A stretch of DNA of 64,000 nt from JANQQN01 sp964519665 (GTDB lineage: Bacteria > Myxococcota > Kuafuiibacteriia > Kuafuiibacteriales > Kuafuiibacteriaceae), in NCBI GenBank assembly GCA_964519665.1, contig CAZFIV010000005.1, forward strand, positions 1-64,000, read 5' to 3'. This document shows, in pieces, positions 43,965 to 54,096 of the stretch. How positions within the stretch are numbered: position 1 is the stretch's first letter; the number at the start of each line of letters is the position of its first letter. Under the pieces are notes generated by a model. It searched no databases, was not told the origin of the DNA, and saw nothing but the letters and a program-made list of their open reading frames with translations. Made by a program: the position numbers and the translations under genes.

Positions 43965-44720
43965 ATGAGACGGACCCATTGCGAGGGGACGCGCTTTGCC
44001 GTCCGGGCCGGGTTGGCCTGGTGTGTGGTGTTCGCAGGTGTGGTCGTCGGTTCGTCCGAGGCCCTCGCGCTCCAGGGCGGCGAAGATCCGGCCCTGTTGC
44101 CGGTCCTGATCGACAAGCGCTACGGAGGTGAAGACCGCCATCAAGTGTCGCTGATGTTCGCGACTTCGATGGTCGGAAAGTACACCGAGGGTGTCGGTGG
44201 CTATCTGTCGTACCAGTACAACTTCACTGACATGCTCGGCATCGAAGTGGGGGGTGGTTTCTTCGCGACCAGCGAGACGTCCGTCATGCAATCCGTCCGT
44301 GCCCGGACGTCCGAAGAGCCCTTCTTTTCGGACCAATACGCGCTTCAATGGACGGGGATGGCCAACGTCGTATTCGTTCCGGTCTACGGCAAGATGTCCT
44401 TCGCGTCGGAGTTCGATCCGGCTTTCGACCTGTTTTTGCTCGCCGGCGGCGGTGTCGTCGGTACCCGTCGGGGTAACGGCTTCGGGGGCACCGGTGATCC
44501 GGAGTCGTTCGATTCCAGCACGACCTGGGGCGTCGACGTCGGCGGTGGAGTTCGTCTGTATCTGACGCCACTCATCGCGCTCCGTCTCGAAGTTCGCAGT
44601 TGGTTTTATCCGGATCCGGCCGACCCGCCCGCGGGTGCAAACCAGACGGATATCGGCGGGGTAACCTCGGTCATCAACTTCCAGGCGGGCGTTCAATTCG
44701 CTTTCGGAGGGGATTCCTGA
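43965..44720 (+). CDS. Outer-membrane beta-barrel, GltB-like gliding protein
   Basis: A 251-aa exported protein; signal peptide core AGLAWCVVFAGVVVGSSEALA. Mature part has alternating strands (VGGYLSYQYNFTDMLGIEVGGG, WGVDVGGGVRLYLTPLIALRLE) and ends FQAGVQFAF, typical of small outer-membrane barrels. In Myxococcus the gliding genes run gltK-gltB-gltA-gltC, so as the first of two barrels before a GltC homologue this is most likely GltB-like. The ATG at 43965 has GGAAGGAA about 9 nt upstream. It starts the plus-strand gliding gene string; 288 nt separate it from the divergent pseudokinase gene. Confidence 0.7.
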   Translation: MRRTHCEGTRFAVRAGLAWCVVFAGVVVGSSEALALQGGEDPALLPVLIDKRYGGEDRHQVSLMFATSMVGKYTEGVGGYLSYQYNFTDMLGIEVGGGFFATSETSVMQSVRARTSEEPFFSDQYALQWTGMANVVFVPVYGKMSFASEFDPAFDLFLLAGGGVVGTRRGNGFGGTGDPESFDSSTTWGVDVGGGVRLYLTPLIALRLEVRSWFYPDPADPPAGANQTDIGGVTSVINFQAGVQFAFGGDS

Positions 44721-45607
44721 TGCGTTTGATTCGAGCGTTCCGGTCGGGGTTCATCGCCGCGATCGCGGGAGCCGTCATGGCGACGTTCCCGGCTCTGACC
44801 GGAGCTCAGCCCGCCGATTCGACCCAAAACCGTGAGCAGATGGAAGAGGACGACGACCCGAGTAAGAGCCGGGCCGCCTTTCCGCGGGTCTCCGACGACG
44901 AAGAGACGATCTACGCCGTTCAACGCAAGGCGTATCTGGTCAAGAACAAGTGGGAGCTGACGCCGATGTTCGGGCTCTCGTTCAACGACGGCTTCGTCGA
45001 CACTTTGGCGCCCGGGGGCAGCCTCACCTATCACGTCGCGGAAAACTTCGGCATCGAGCTCTACGGAGCGGTGATGGTGCCCAACGAGTCGAGCCTGACC
45101 GAAGAGATTCGACTCGAGTTCGGCTTCATCCCGCCGGAGGCCGAGCTGACTCAAATGCTCTGGACGGCGGGGGTCGGTGTTCAATGGAGCCCCATCTACG
45201 GGAAGGTGCAGATCTTCGATACGTACCTCGGCAACTTCGCCTTCTACATCGGCGCGGGCATCGGCACCGGTCAGACGCGGGTGCGATGCACACCGCGCGA
45301 TCAGCTCGATCCGAATCGGGGCTTCTCGCCGCCGGAGTGCCCGGCTCAGACTGACGGCAGCGCTACCGAGCTTCGGGAAGTCTACGAGCCAGCGACCTTC
45401 AAGGTCATGGGCAGTATCAGCGGTGGGATTCGGTTCAACTTCTCCAACCACATCGGGCTCAAGATCGAGATCAAAGACCACATCTTCACGTCCCGGGTCT
45501 TTCGTCCCGAGGAGACGCAGCCTTCGCGGCGGTTTTCCGATGCGATCCGCAACAACGTCTTTGCTCAGATCGGTATCAGTATCTTGCTCGGAGGGGAGGA
45601 TGGCTGA
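44720..45607 (+). CDS. Outer-membrane beta-barrel, GltA-like gliding protein
   Basis: A 295-aa exported barrel protein; signal peptide core SGFIAAIAGAVMATFPALTGA. After an acidic linker (EEDDDPSKSR) come strands such as WELTPMFGLSFNDGFVDTLA, FGIELYGAVMV, TAGVGVQWSPIYGKVQIFDT, and the end NVFAQIGISILLG. The start shares one base with the stop of the first barrel gene (TGATG), and the next gene starts 4 nt after. It is assigned GltA-like by position before GltC; roles of the two barrels could be swapped. Confidence 0.7.
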   Translation: MRLIRAFRSGFIAAIAGAVMATFPALTGAQPADSTQNREQMEEDDDPSKSRAAFPRVSDDEETIYAVQRKAYLVKNKWELTPMFGLSFNDGFVDTLAPGGSLTYHVAENFGIELYGAVMVPNESSLTEEIRLEFGFIPPEAELTQMLWTAGVGVQWSPIYGKVQIFDTYLGNFAFYIGAGIGTGQTRVRCTPRDQLDPNRGFSPPECPAQTDGSATELREVYEPATFKVMGSISGGIRFNFSNHIGLKIEIKDHIFTSRVFRPEETQPSRRFSDAIRNNVFAQIGISILLGGEDG

Positions 45608-45610
45608 ATC

Positions 45611-47131
45611 ATGAAATCCACGTGGGTCGTACGGCTTTGGGGGTGGGTCCTGGTCGTCGTCGCCGGCGCCATCCCTGGAACCGGGCACACTCAAAACATC
45701 GACCAGGCCATTCAGGCCTACAACAGCAAAGACTTCCCTACCGCCGCCTTTCTCTTCTTCGACGTCAAAGAGAACAGCAGCGACCCCGAAGCACGCCTCA
45801 AGGCCGAGTATTACCTCGGCCGAGCTTTGTACCGGGCGGGCTTCATTCTGCCCGCGTACCAATTCTACGGAGAGGTCTTCAACGCGGGTGAAAGCCACCC
45901 TTACTTCCTGAAGGCAACCGAGGGGCTTCTCGACGTGGCTCGCGAGATTCGCGATGACACCTTGATTCCCGAGATCATCAACCGGGGCTACGCCCCGGCG
46001 TTCGCGCGCCTCAAAGCCGACGACCTCAATACCATCAATTACATGATCGGCATGATCGAGCAGCGGCGGGGGAATTTCGTGGAAGCCAAGAAGTTCTTGG
46101 AAGCCGTACGGCGAGACTCGGATTTCTATCCTCGAGCGCGGTACCTGCTCGCGATCATGGCCGTGAAGGCCGCTACCGAACAGGGCGACAGCGAGTACGA
46201 AGACGCGATCGAGTACTTCCAGACGATCGAGACGAAGCTGGCCGAGGCGACGACCGACGATGACCGCAAGCTTTACCGCCTCGCGCTCTTGGGGCAAGCG
46301 CGCGCCTACTTCTCGCAGGGCGACTTCGCGACCAGCGTCGAATACTACGAGAAGATCCCCCGGTTCTCGGAGGATTGGTACGACGCGATGTTCGAATCGG
46401 GATGGGCGTATTTCCAAAACGCTCGCTTCGGCCGGGCCTTGGGCATGGTTCACTCGATTCAATCGCCGTACTTCGACGATCGTTACCGCGCCGAGTCCTT
46501 CGTCCTCAAGGCGACCGTCTATTTTCAGATGTGCCATTTCGATCGAGCTCGGGTGGCCCTCGATAGTTTTTTTGAGCTTTACGAACCGATGTCGGAGCAG
46601 CTGAAGCCCTGGCTGGAGGGTGACCAGACCGATCCGGAGATGGTTGAGCTGATCGTTCAAGCCAACCCCACGTTTCCATCGGAAATCCGGCTTCAGATCT
46701 CGGGCAATCGGCGCTTTCAGAAGTTTCTGGCACAGGTGCAGCGCGTGGACGCTGAACTCGCGCGAGCGCGGACGGACTTCCCCGACGGGGCTTTCAAAAA
46801 CCAGATGCTCGCCCTGCTCGAAGTCCAGCGGGAGCAGCGCGTGGCGCTGACCGGGAAGCTGGTTCGGGACCAGCTGCGACGAGAAGCTGTGTTCCTGGAT
46901 GACTTCCTCGGGCAGGCGCGCATCATTCAGCTCGAGACCACGACGGCGGAGCGAAAGATGCTCGATGCCGGCAAGGACATCACCAAGGGGCCGCGCGCCA
47001 AGGGCCCACGTCCGATCATTCCCGACGCGACGTACCAGTACTGGGCTTTTCTGGGCGAGTACTGGATCGACGAGCTCGGCTACTACGAGCACTCCATCAA
47101 AGACGAGTGCGTCCCTGAAGTGTTCCAGTAG
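45611..47131 (+). CDS. gltC: TPR protein, GltC-like periplasmic gliding protein
   Basis: A 506-aa secreted protein (signal WGWVLVVVAGAIPGTGHT) made of helical TPR units: IDQAIQAYNSKDFPTAAFLF, YYLGRALYRAGFILPAYQFY, MIEQRRGNFVEAKKFLEAV, and ARAYFSQGDFATSVEYYEKI, among others. The C-terminal third is a long charged helix pair, ending before an aromatic stretch (YQYWAFLGEYWIDELGYYE). This size, TPR content and place after two barrels and before a GltD-like gene match GltC of the Myxococcus gliding complex, which is periplasmic. It is the third gene of the string. Confidence 0.8.
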   Translation: MKSTWVVRLWGWVLVVVAGAIPGTGHTQNIDQAIQAYNSKDFPTAAFLFFDVKENSSDPEARLKAEYYLGRALYRAGFILPAYQFYGEVFNAGESHPYFLKATEGLLDVAREIRDDTLIPEIINRGYAPAFARLKADDLNTINYMIGMIEQRRGNFVEAKKFLEAVRRDSDFYPRARYLLAIMAVKAATEQGDSEYEDAIEYFQTIETKLAEATTDDDRKLYRLALLGQARAYFSQGDFATSVEYYEKIPRFSEDWYDAMFESGWAYFQNARFGRALGMVHSIQSPYFDDRYRAESFVLKATVYFQMCHFDRARVALDSFFELYEPMSEQLKPWLEGDQTDPEMVELIVQANPTFPSEIRLQISGNRRFQKFLAQVQRVDAELARARTDFPDGAFKNQMLALLEVQREQRVALTGKLVRDQLRREAVFLDDFLGQARIIQLETTTAERKMLDAGKDITKGPRAKGPRPIIPDATYQYWAFLGEYWIDELGYYEHSIKDECVPEVFQ

Positions 47132-47337
47132 CCCGCTGGAGTCGCAGTTGCCCTACATCGGTCAGTCGACCGACCCCGGAGAATCCGAGCGACGTCCCTC
47201 GGTCAGCCGTCCGATCCATGGTTGACGATGAGCGTCAGTTCTTCAAGGGTGTGAGACGCTGGTCACCGAGCGGTCCAATGCCTCGGTTCGCTCGGTGCGG
47301 TGCAGCGCCGCCGGACGGCGGCCTGGGGGTTTTTCTT

Positions 47338-50300
47338 ATGCACGATCGCACAGAACCGACCCTGGCCTTGCAGCGTTCAAGATGGGCTATACGGGCCAGC
47401 CTCGCGGCGGCGTCACTGCTGGCGATGGCGACGTCGGCGGTCGCGCAGACGCAAGGGCCGGGCTCAGCCGCCGAGCAGGGGGCGAGCGCGGCGGCTGCCC
47501 CGACGGCGGTAGGTGAAGCAGAACCCAGCTCACCGCTCGAACGCACGACCGCGGCGTCTTTGAGGGTCGACACGAAGCTCGACCGCAAGCAGGTCGAACG
47601 GACCCAGCAGGCCGACGCGAAACGCGACGAAGAGATTTTGCTCCTCAAGAAGCTCATTCCCGAGGCCCCGAAGTCGCGCAAGGCCGAAATGATCTTCCGG
47701 CTGGCCGAACTGTTCTGGCAGAAGTCGAAGTATAGGTACACGCAAGAGTTCGAGGAGTTCGAGGGGGCCTACGATAAGTGGGTACAAGCTGGGCAGCAAG
47801 GCGCACCGCCGAAGACCCAGGACTTTCTTCGAGAGTCGCAGCTGATCAAGAAGAACGCTCTAAAGCTCTACCAGCGGGTGCTGACCGAGTACCCCACCTA
47901 TGAGCGCAACGACGAAGTCTTGTTCTATCTCGGATACAACGAGTACGAGGACGGCCGGACCAAGCGAGCGATAAGTCACTACTGGACGCTCATCAAGCAG
48001 TTTCCAAAAAGTCGGCTGGTCGCCGACAGCTACCTGCAGCTGGGCGAACACTTCTTCAACAACAACCAGGTTATCGAGGCTCGAAAGGCCTACCAGCGCG
48101 CGACTTCTTCGGACGAGGCCCGAATCAAGTACTATGCGCTCTACAAGCTCGCCTGGTGCGACTACAACATCAAAAGGTACGCAGCGGGTATCCAAAAGCT
48201 GAAGAGCGTCGTCGACCACTCCGAGTCGGTACGAGACCGAAAGACCCTTCAACTCGGGTCGGAAGCGCTCGGTGACCTCGCTCGTTTCTTCAGCTACGTC
48301 GACGAAGTCGATAGCGCGTTTACTTATTTTCGGACCAAAGGCGGCGAGGACGTGGCGCTGCGATACACCACACGGTTGGGCGCGCTGTACCACGAACAGG
48401 GGAAATGGCCCCTCGAGATCGCGACCTATAGGCTGCTGATCGACCGGTATCCGATGAACGAGAAGGCGCCCAACCTGCAGGCCAACATCGTCGAGGCCTA
48501 CTCAAAGCTGGGGCGAAAAGACAAGGTGCGTGCCGAAGTCGAGCGCCTCGTCGACCTGTATCGTCGCGACACCCCATGGTATCGCTACCAACAAGACAGG
48601 GGCGAAGCCGGCCGCGCCGCGCTGGAGTACGCCTACGATGTGACCGAGACCAAACTGCGCAATCTGGTCACCGAGTATCATCGCGATGCCCAGCAACGCC
48701 GCGACGCGCCGACATACCAGCTCGCGCGCGACATCTACGCCAAATACCTCGAAGCGTTTCCCGAGACGACGGCGGCCTACCAGATGCGCTACTTCTACGC
48801 AGAGGTGCTGTGGGCACTCAGGCAGTGGGAAGACGCAGCCCTTCAGTATCGACAGGTTGCTCAGACCAAAGCGACCGACGGCGATGGCGAAGGTCGTTAC
48901 AGCCGGTTCGCGGCCTACAATCAGATTTTGGCGTACGAGCGGATTTTGAAGACGGGCAAGCGCAGAGGCAGCCTGAGAGCGGTGAAGCGAGTCCGAGAAA
49001 AACAGAAGAAAGGTCGTTCCGACGCCAAGACCACCACCCGCATCAGGCTCGCCGACCTCGACAAAGACAAGACGTACGCATTGCAACCGATTCCTGAGCT
49101 GGAGCAACGCTTGTCGGAGGCCTGTGATCTCTACTTTAATATCGCCGACGCGTCCGACCGAGACCTGCCGGCCATCAAGTTCAAGGCTGCGTACATCTAT
49201 TACAAGTACAACCATTTCGTCGAAGCCGCGAAACGGTACTTCGAGATCATCGAGACCTGGCCCGGCGACCCGCTCTCCAAGAAGGCTGCGAATCTCGTGC
49301 TCGACTCCCTGTACGTCCAGAAGAAGTGGGACGAGCTCATCTTCTACGCCGGCAAGTTCCGAGATAATCGACGATTGACCCGGGGCGACCGCGACTTCCA
49401 GGACGAGATCCAGGTGGTTCTCGAGGGTGCTACCTACCTTTCGATCCAGGCCTCCGAACAGAAGGCGAGAGATACGGACGAAGGGGCCGAGCGCGCGGCT
49501 CGTCTCGCCTCGGTCGCGTCACGGTTTAGAAAGTTTCAGTCCGACTTTCCGCGGTCGAAATATGCTCCGAAGGCAACCTACTCGGCGGTTCTGATCTACG
49601 ACCAGGCCGACGAGCTCGATCATGCGATCGAGATGGCGGAGCTCATGAAACGGGAATATCCGAAGTCGGACCGTCGACTCTTGCAGAACAACGACTGGCG
49701 ACTGGCCCAGTTCTACGAGCGTATCGCCGACTTCAAGACTTCGGCCGCCCGCTTCGACGAATACTCCAAACGGTACCCGCAGGATGATTTGGCGGCCGAC
49801 GCGCTCTTTAATGCCGGTGTTTATTACCAGGGGCTGAGTCAGCCCGATCGGGCGATTCAGCGCTTCAAGTCGTACATCACGAAGTATGCGCAGCGTGACG
49901 ACGTCGCCGACATCTACTGGCGCATCTGCGAGCTTCAGGAGCGCAAGCGCGACTATTCGGCGGCCGCCGCCTGTTTCGATCGCTTCCGTACGAAGCACCC
50001 GAGGGCCCCGAAGGCCAAGATCTACGGATCTCGTCATCGACACGCGCTCTTGCTCGAGAAGATGAAGAAGCGGTCATCCGCCCTCCAGGAGTACCGATGG
50101 CTGGTCAGGCAGTACGACCGGCTACCGGCCCGGGATCGAGAAGCTCCCGTGCCTCAGCGTGCCGTCGCCCATGCCGCGTTCGAGCTGTTGGAACCCGAGT
50201 TCGGCAAATACCGAACGATGCGGGTCACCCTTCAAAAGCGGACGCTGGTCGCGAAGCTAAAAAAGGCCGAGGCGCTCGCGTGCATCAGCACGCCAGAAAA

Positions 50301-50811
50301 GCCCTGCGAAAGGGATGGCAAGTACGTCGGCGTCTTGAAGTATGGCAACGCTGAGTATGGCATTTGCGCACTCACCCGGATCGGCCAGGTCTATTTAAAC
50401 GTGGCCACCTCGATTCGCGACGCCCCTATCCCGCGTCGCCTCACCTATGAGCAGCAGGACATCTACCGGACGGAGCTCGAGAACCTCGCCCTCGGACCGG
50501 AAGAGAAGGGACGGCAAGCGTTGGAGTCTGCGCTGACCAAGGCTTATGAACTGAGCGTGTACGGCGATTGTACCCGGAGCGCGCAACGTCACCTCGAGAC
50601 GCTCAATCCTGACCGGTTCCCCGACCTTCAGCGACGGGGGTATCTGGGGGCCGACGGCTTGATCACCGAAGGACTCCGCGATGTGGGTGTCGATGCATCG
50701 GCGGCAGAATGGTCACCGGTCGACGGGCCGGGCAGAGCTCCGGCAATCCAGACGCAGCGGAACCTAGCCCCCGGGGCGGCCGCGAGGACCGGGGCGGGAG
50801 CCTCTCGATGA
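47338..50811 (+). CDS. gltD: Large TPR protein, GltD/AgmU-like gliding protein
   Basis: An 1157-aa exported protein, close in size to Myxococcus AgmU (about 1200 aa). After a signal peptide (SLAAASLLAMATSAVAQ) and a low-complexity Ala-rich stretch it is built of many TPR repeats, e.g. IFRLAELFWQKSKYRYTQEF, LFYLGYNEYEDGRTKRAISH, SYLQLGEHFFNNNQVIEARK, and DIYWRICELQERKRDYSAAA. The ATG at 47338 puts the signal peptide near the N-terminus; a start at 47218 is open but gives a poor leader. Its stop overlaps the GltE-like start (ATGA). AgmU localises to periplasm and cytoplasm in gliding cells. Confidence 0.85.
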   Translation: MHDRTEPTLALQRSRWAIRASLAAASLLAMATSAVAQTQGPGSAAEQGASAAAAPTAVGEAEPSSPLERTTAASLRVDTKLDRKQVERTQQADAKRDEEILLLKKLIPEAPKSRKAEMIFRLAELFWQKSKYRYTQEFEEFEGAYDKWVQAGQQGAPPKTQDFLRESQLIKKNALKLYQRVLTEYPTYERNDEVLFYLGYNEYEDGRTKRAISHYWTLIKQFPKSRLVADSYLQLGEHFFNNNQVIEARKAYQRATSSDEARIKYYALYKLAWCDYNIKRYAAGIQKLKSVVDHSESVRDRKTLQLGSEALGDLARFFSYVDEVDSAFTYFRTKGGEDVALRYTTRLGALYHEQGKWPLEIATYRLLIDRYPMNEKAPNLQANIVEAYSKLGRKDKVRAEVERLVDLYRRDTPWYRYQQDRGEAGRAALEYAYDVTETKLRNLVTEYHRDAQQRRDAPTYQLARDIYAKYLEAFPETTAAYQMRYFYAEVLWALRQWEDAALQYRQVAQTKATDGDGEGRYSRFAAYNQILAYERILKTGKRRGSLRAVKRVREKQKKGRSDAKTTTRIRLADLDKDKTYALQPIPELEQRLSEACDLYFNIADASDRDLPAIKFKAAYIYYKYNHFVEAAKRYFEIIETWPGDPLSKKAANLVLDSLYVQKKWDELIFYAGKFRDNRRLTRGDRDFQDEIQVVLEGATYLSIQASEQKARDTDEGAERAARLASVASRFRKFQSDFPRSKYAPKATYSAVLIYDQADELDHAIEMAELMKREYPKSDRRLLQNNDWRLAQFYERIADFKTSAARFDEYSKRYPQDDLAADALFNAGVYYQGLSQPDRAIQRFKSYITKYAQRDDVADIYWRICELQERKRDYSAAAACFDRFRTKHPRAPKAKIYGSRHRHALLLEKMKKRSSALQEYRWLVRQYDRLPARDREAPVPQRAVAHAAFELLEPEFGKYRTMRVTLQKRTLVAKLKKAEALACISTPEKPCERDGKYVGVLKYGNAEYGICALTRIGQVYLNVATSIRDAPIPRRLTYEQQDIYRTELENLALGPEEKGRQALESALTKAYELSVYGDCTRSAQRHLETLNPDRFPDLQRRGYLGADGLITEGLRDVGVDASAAEWSPVDGPGRAPAIQTQRNLAPGAAARTGAGASR

Positions 50812-52139
50812 ACGGCTGGGCTGGCCCGACCAGGGTCGTCTTCGGTGCGGTCGCCGCGATGCTGGTGGCGTGCGCGAGCACGACGCCCCCGCCTCCGCCC
50901 GCTTCGTCGTTGCAGGCCCAGCCACCAGCGCTGACGCCCACTGAACGCCTCCGGAAGGCGCGAGATGCGTTCAGGGCCGGCGACTTCGCGACTGCGGTCG
51001 AGCAGTACGATGAGGTCCTCGCGAAAGATCCCACCGACACCACGGCTCTTTACAACAAAGGCGTGGCCCTCCAGCGGGCTGGGGAACTTGACGCGGCGCA
51101 GGCGGCCTACGAGGCGGCCCTCGAAGCCAACCCCGATGATCGCGACGCCGTGCTCAACCTCGGGGCGGTCAAAAGAGACCTCGGTGCCATCGACGCCGCG
51201 ATCGCGCTGTATCGCAAAGCGCTCGAGCAAGACGAATTCAACGCTCGGCTTCTGAACAACCTCGCATTGCTGTATCGCGAGAAGGGCCAGCCGAACGACG
51301 CGATCATGGCTCTGCGCAAGGTCTTGATGCGCGACAGGAATAACGTCGACGCGTACAAGAACCTCGCCCTCGTGTACTTCGAGCAGAAGAACTACCCGTT
51401 GAGCCGAATCATCCTCGATAGCGCCCTGCAAATGGCCGAGAGGCAGCGTCGGGTCGAGCCCGACATCTACGTCAACCTCGGGCGAGTCTACGTGGCGACC
51501 GGCGACCACGGCAAGGCGATGGCCGCGTTCAAGAGGGCGGTCGAGCTGGAGCCGGGGCACGTCGTCGCGAACTACAATATCGGGGCCCTGGCGCTCGCCC
51601 ACCGCGACTACCAGACCGCAAAAATAGCCTACGAGGTGTGCGCGGAGGCTTGGCCCGAGCGATACGACGTATGGGCCTCGCTCGGTTACTCGAATCAAGG
51701 GCTACAGGCCTATTCGGAAGCCGAAGGCCAGCTTGCGAAGAGTCGCCGACTCCTGCTGAGTCGGGCGAAGACCATCGCTGAGGGGCCGCTGCTAGAGAAA
51801 CTAACCCGAGAAAACGAGCAGATGCTCTACCAGCTGGTCAGCACCGCTCAGAGTGCCGAGCAGAACCATAAGGCTTTGCAATACGCGGAAGAGTACCTGA
51901 GGCTGACCGGGGGTTCTTGCTCGCCCGATGCGTATGATGGCTTTTGCGGTCGCTACAACGGCATCAAGCTCGTGCTGGAATCCTCCCCGCCCTCCGAGCC
52001 GGAGGTCCCCAAGCCAGCAGTGATCGAGGCCGATGACGCCACGACATTCACCGACGGCGAGAAAACGGAGGACGATGCTGAAGTGGAACGACTTCGACGT
52101 GGCAAGGGGGCCGAAGGCGATCCAGCGGACGGCCGATGA
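50808..52139 (+). CDS. gltE: TPR lipoprotein, GltE/AglT-like gliding protein
   Basis: A 443-aa lipoprotein; lipobox LVAC with Cys22, then a proline-rich linker (STTPPPPPAS). Canonical TPRs follow: AFRAGDFATAVEQYDEVLAK, ALYNKGVALQRAGELDAAQA, AVLNLGAVKRDLGAIDAAIA, LNNLALLYREKGQPNDAIMA, and so on to about residue 330. The C-terminal tail is acidic. Size and order match AglT/GltE, a lipoprotein of the gliding complex expected on the outer membrane. ATG overlaps the GltD-like stop. Confidence 0.87.
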   Translation: MNGWAGPTRVVFGAVAAMLVACASTTPPPPPASSLQAQPPALTPTERLRKARDAFRAGDFATAVEQYDEVLAKDPTDTTALYNKGVALQRAGELDAAQAAYEAALEANPDDRDAVLNLGAVKRDLGAIDAAIALYRKALEQDEFNARLLNNLALLYREKGQPNDAIMALRKVLMRDRNNVDAYKNLALVYFEQKNYPLSRIILDSALQMAERQRRVEPDIYVNLGRVYVATGDHGKAMAAFKRAVELEPGHVVANYNIGALALAHRDYQTAKIAYEVCAEAWPERYDVWASLGYSNQGLQAYSEAEGQLAKSRRLLLSRAKTIAEGPLLEKLTRENEQMLYQLVSTAQSAEQNHKALQYAEEYLRLTGGSCSPDAYDGFCGRYNGIKLVLESSPPSEPEVPKPAVIEADDATTFTDGEKTEDDAEVERLRRGKGAEGDPADGR

Positions 52140-52245
52140 TGATGAAAAGGCCCCCGCCTTTCCGTAGAACCGACTTTGTGGGAACTCGCCGTCGAGACCC
52201 GCTGTCCGACGGGGAGCGGCTGCGACCAGTGAGAGGATGTCGACG

Positions 52246-52539
52246 ATGAACAAACGTGTTGTGCGCAGTGTCATGAGCGTGGCGGCCGCTGGTTTGGTGG
52301 CTGTTTGGGTGGGTGCTGTCCCCGGGAGGGTCAATGCCCAAGAGGTCCGCCGAGAGGCCGATCGCACCGTCTATAAGCGCAAGACGGTGATCGACTTCTC
52401 GGACCTGACCATTCAGGGCGAGCTCACCAAGCCGGAGGGCTCGTACCTGCTCAATCGCAAGCGTACCAAGTTCAAGACGTTGCTGAAGATTCGGGCCAAC
52501 TTCCTGCCCGAGCTCTTCAACTCGACGGACAACCTATAG
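52246..52539 (+). CDS. gltF: Small exported protein, GltF/CglF-like
   Basis: A 97-aa exported protein: signal MSVAAAGLVAVWVGAVPGRVNA, then a basic region and KRKTVIDFSDLTIQGELTKP and EGSYLLNRKRTKFKTLLKIR. The ATG at 52246 has GAGAGG 9 nt upstream; an in-frame ATG at 52237 overlaps that site. A short exported protein between AglT- and PglI-like genes corresponds to CglF/GltF in Myxococcus. The 'FSDLTIxGELxxPEGSYLL' segment is the expected conserved core. Periplasmic, function not known in detail. Confidence 0.75.
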   Translation: MNKRVVRSVMSVAAAGLVAVWVGAVPGRVNAQEVRREADRTVYKRKTVIDFSDLTIQGELTKPEGSYLLNRKRTKFKTLLKIRANFLPELFNSTDNL

Positions 52540-52578
52540 GGAATTCGTAAGGGCCCGACCGGGAAGCGAGAGAGGCAA

Positions 52579-54024
52579 GTGAGTTTGCAGCACGAAGAGC
52601 CCGCGCCGGGCACCAACCTGATTTCTGAAGACACCGGCCTCGACCGGGCTCTGCTGTCGAGGGAGCTGGAGCCCTCCGATCAGCCCACGCCGAACGAAAA
52701 CGCGCTCGAGATTTCAGTGCTGTGGGGCGACACGGTGGTCTCCGAGGTGCAAGTTCGACGACGGGGACCGGTGCGCGTCGGGGGGCGGACTTCGCGTCCG
52801 CGACCGGCGCTCGAGGTCGACGGGGGCTTTCCGGTCGACGCGTTCAACATCGCGGTCCTGGGCGACGGCCGGGCGACCATCGTCGTGCCGAGCCAGGCCC
52901 AGGTTGCGGTGCGCGCCGATGGCGTCATCAACACCACCCCGGCACTCACCGAGGCCGACGTCGGCTTCCCGGCCAAGACGTATGACCTCAAGATGGGTCA
53001 ACGCATCGTCTACAAGACGGGAACGGTCAGCGTGAAGGCCGAGTTCGTCCGCGGCGATGCGGTCATGGGGACGGGCCGGATCGTCGACTGGCTGTACCCG
53101 GCCATCGTCGCAATCTCGCTGCTGCTGCACGTGTTCTTGATCGTCGGCACCTACATCATGTCGAAGTTCGATGATTCGGCGGCCGACGACCTTTTCAAGA
53201 ACGAGAACCGAGTCGCGCAGATGCTTCTTCGTCCGCCCGAGCCCGTGAAGAAGCGTAAGAAGCTCGACCTGTCGGGTTTGAAGTCCGGGTCCAAGGTCAA
53301 GGGTCCGGAAGGGAAGTACGCCCGCCCCGACAAGCCTCAGAAAGACAAGATGGCGTCCAAAGCGGGTGCGCCGCGTGTCGATCCCAAGAAACAAGAACGC
53401 GACCGAAGGATCGCGCTCAACTCCGGTCTGTTGTCGTATCTCAAGGGCGACGAAGCTGGTGCGGTGTCGAATGTATTTGGGCCCGGGGGCTTGGGCACAG
53501 GCATCAATGAGGCCATGGGTGGTCTCAAGGGTCCTCAGGTCGGCGATGCGGGGGGGGCCGGCGGACTCGGGACTCGGGGCACGGCGCCCGGCGGTGGGGG
53601 CAATTCTCTGGGCATCGGCGGGCTCGGGAGGGGAGGCCGTGGCCCGGGCCGCGGGGGCGACGGGCGCCTGGACCTCGGTGGTCGAGACAAGGGCCGGACC
53701 CGCATCTTACCGGGTCGAACGATCATCAAAGGCGGGCTGAAGAAGGCCGAGATCGCTCGCGTCATTCAGCGCAACCTGCCTCGCTTCAAGTTCTGCTACG
53801 ACAAGCAGCTGGCCACCAATCCAAACCTGGATGGAAAGATCTCCGTCTATTTCACGATCGCGCCCACCGGGTCGGTCGCTCGGGCCAGCGTCGTAGAGAC
53901 CTCGATGCACGATGACACCGTCGAAGAGTGCGTGTTGAGGGTGATGCGGACGCTCAAATTCCCGAAGCCGAAGGGCGGCGGCATCGTGTTCGTAACGTAC
54001 CCGTTCATCTATGCCGCGCCCTGA
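52579..54024 (+). CDS. gltG: GltG/PglI-like inner-membrane gliding protein with TonB-like tail
   Basis: A 481-aa protein from a GTG (AGAGAGG upstream). The cytoplasmic N-terminal part (about 40-160) is beta-rich and FHA-like. A single membrane helix is at 172-194 (LYPAIVAISLLLHVFLIVGT). A Lys-rich stretch and a Gly-rich flexible region (about 290-365) follow. The end (about 386-481) is the AgmX/PglI C-terminal domain, with FKFCYDKQL, GKISVYFTIAPTGSV and EECVLRVMRTLKFPKPKGG, which resembles a TonB C-terminal domain. It probably links the inner-membrane motor to periplasmic and outer-membrane Glt parts. No motor genes (AglRQS) lie in the window. Confidence 0.88.
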   Translation: MSLQHEEPAPGTNLISEDTGLDRALLSRELEPSDQPTPNENALEISVLWGDTVVSEVQVRRRGPVRVGGRTSRPRPALEVDGGFPVDAFNIAVLGDGRATIVVPSQAQVAVRADGVINTTPALTEADVGFPAKTYDLKMGQRIVYKTGTVSVKAEFVRGDAVMGTGRIVDWLYPAIVAISLLLHVFLIVGTYIMSKFDDSAADDLFKNENRVAQMLLRPPEPVKKRKKLDLSGLKSGSKVKGPEGKYARPDKPQKDKMASKAGAPRVDPKKQERDRRIALNSGLLSYLKGDEAGAVSNVFGPGGLGTGINEAMGGLKGPQVGDAGGAGGLGTRGTAPGGGGNSLGIGGLGRGGRGPGRGGDGRLDLGGRDKGRTRILPGRTIIKGGLKKAEIARVIQRNLPRFKFCYDKQLATNPNLDGKISVYFTIAPTGSVARASVVETSMHDDTVEECVLRVMRTLKFPKPKGGGIVFVTYPFIYAAP

Positions 54025-54096
54025 TGGGCCATCGGCTCGAGCCGACGGCCTTCGTTCAAATACGCTCAAACGAGGTTGCGCGTGGCGAGTGTGATC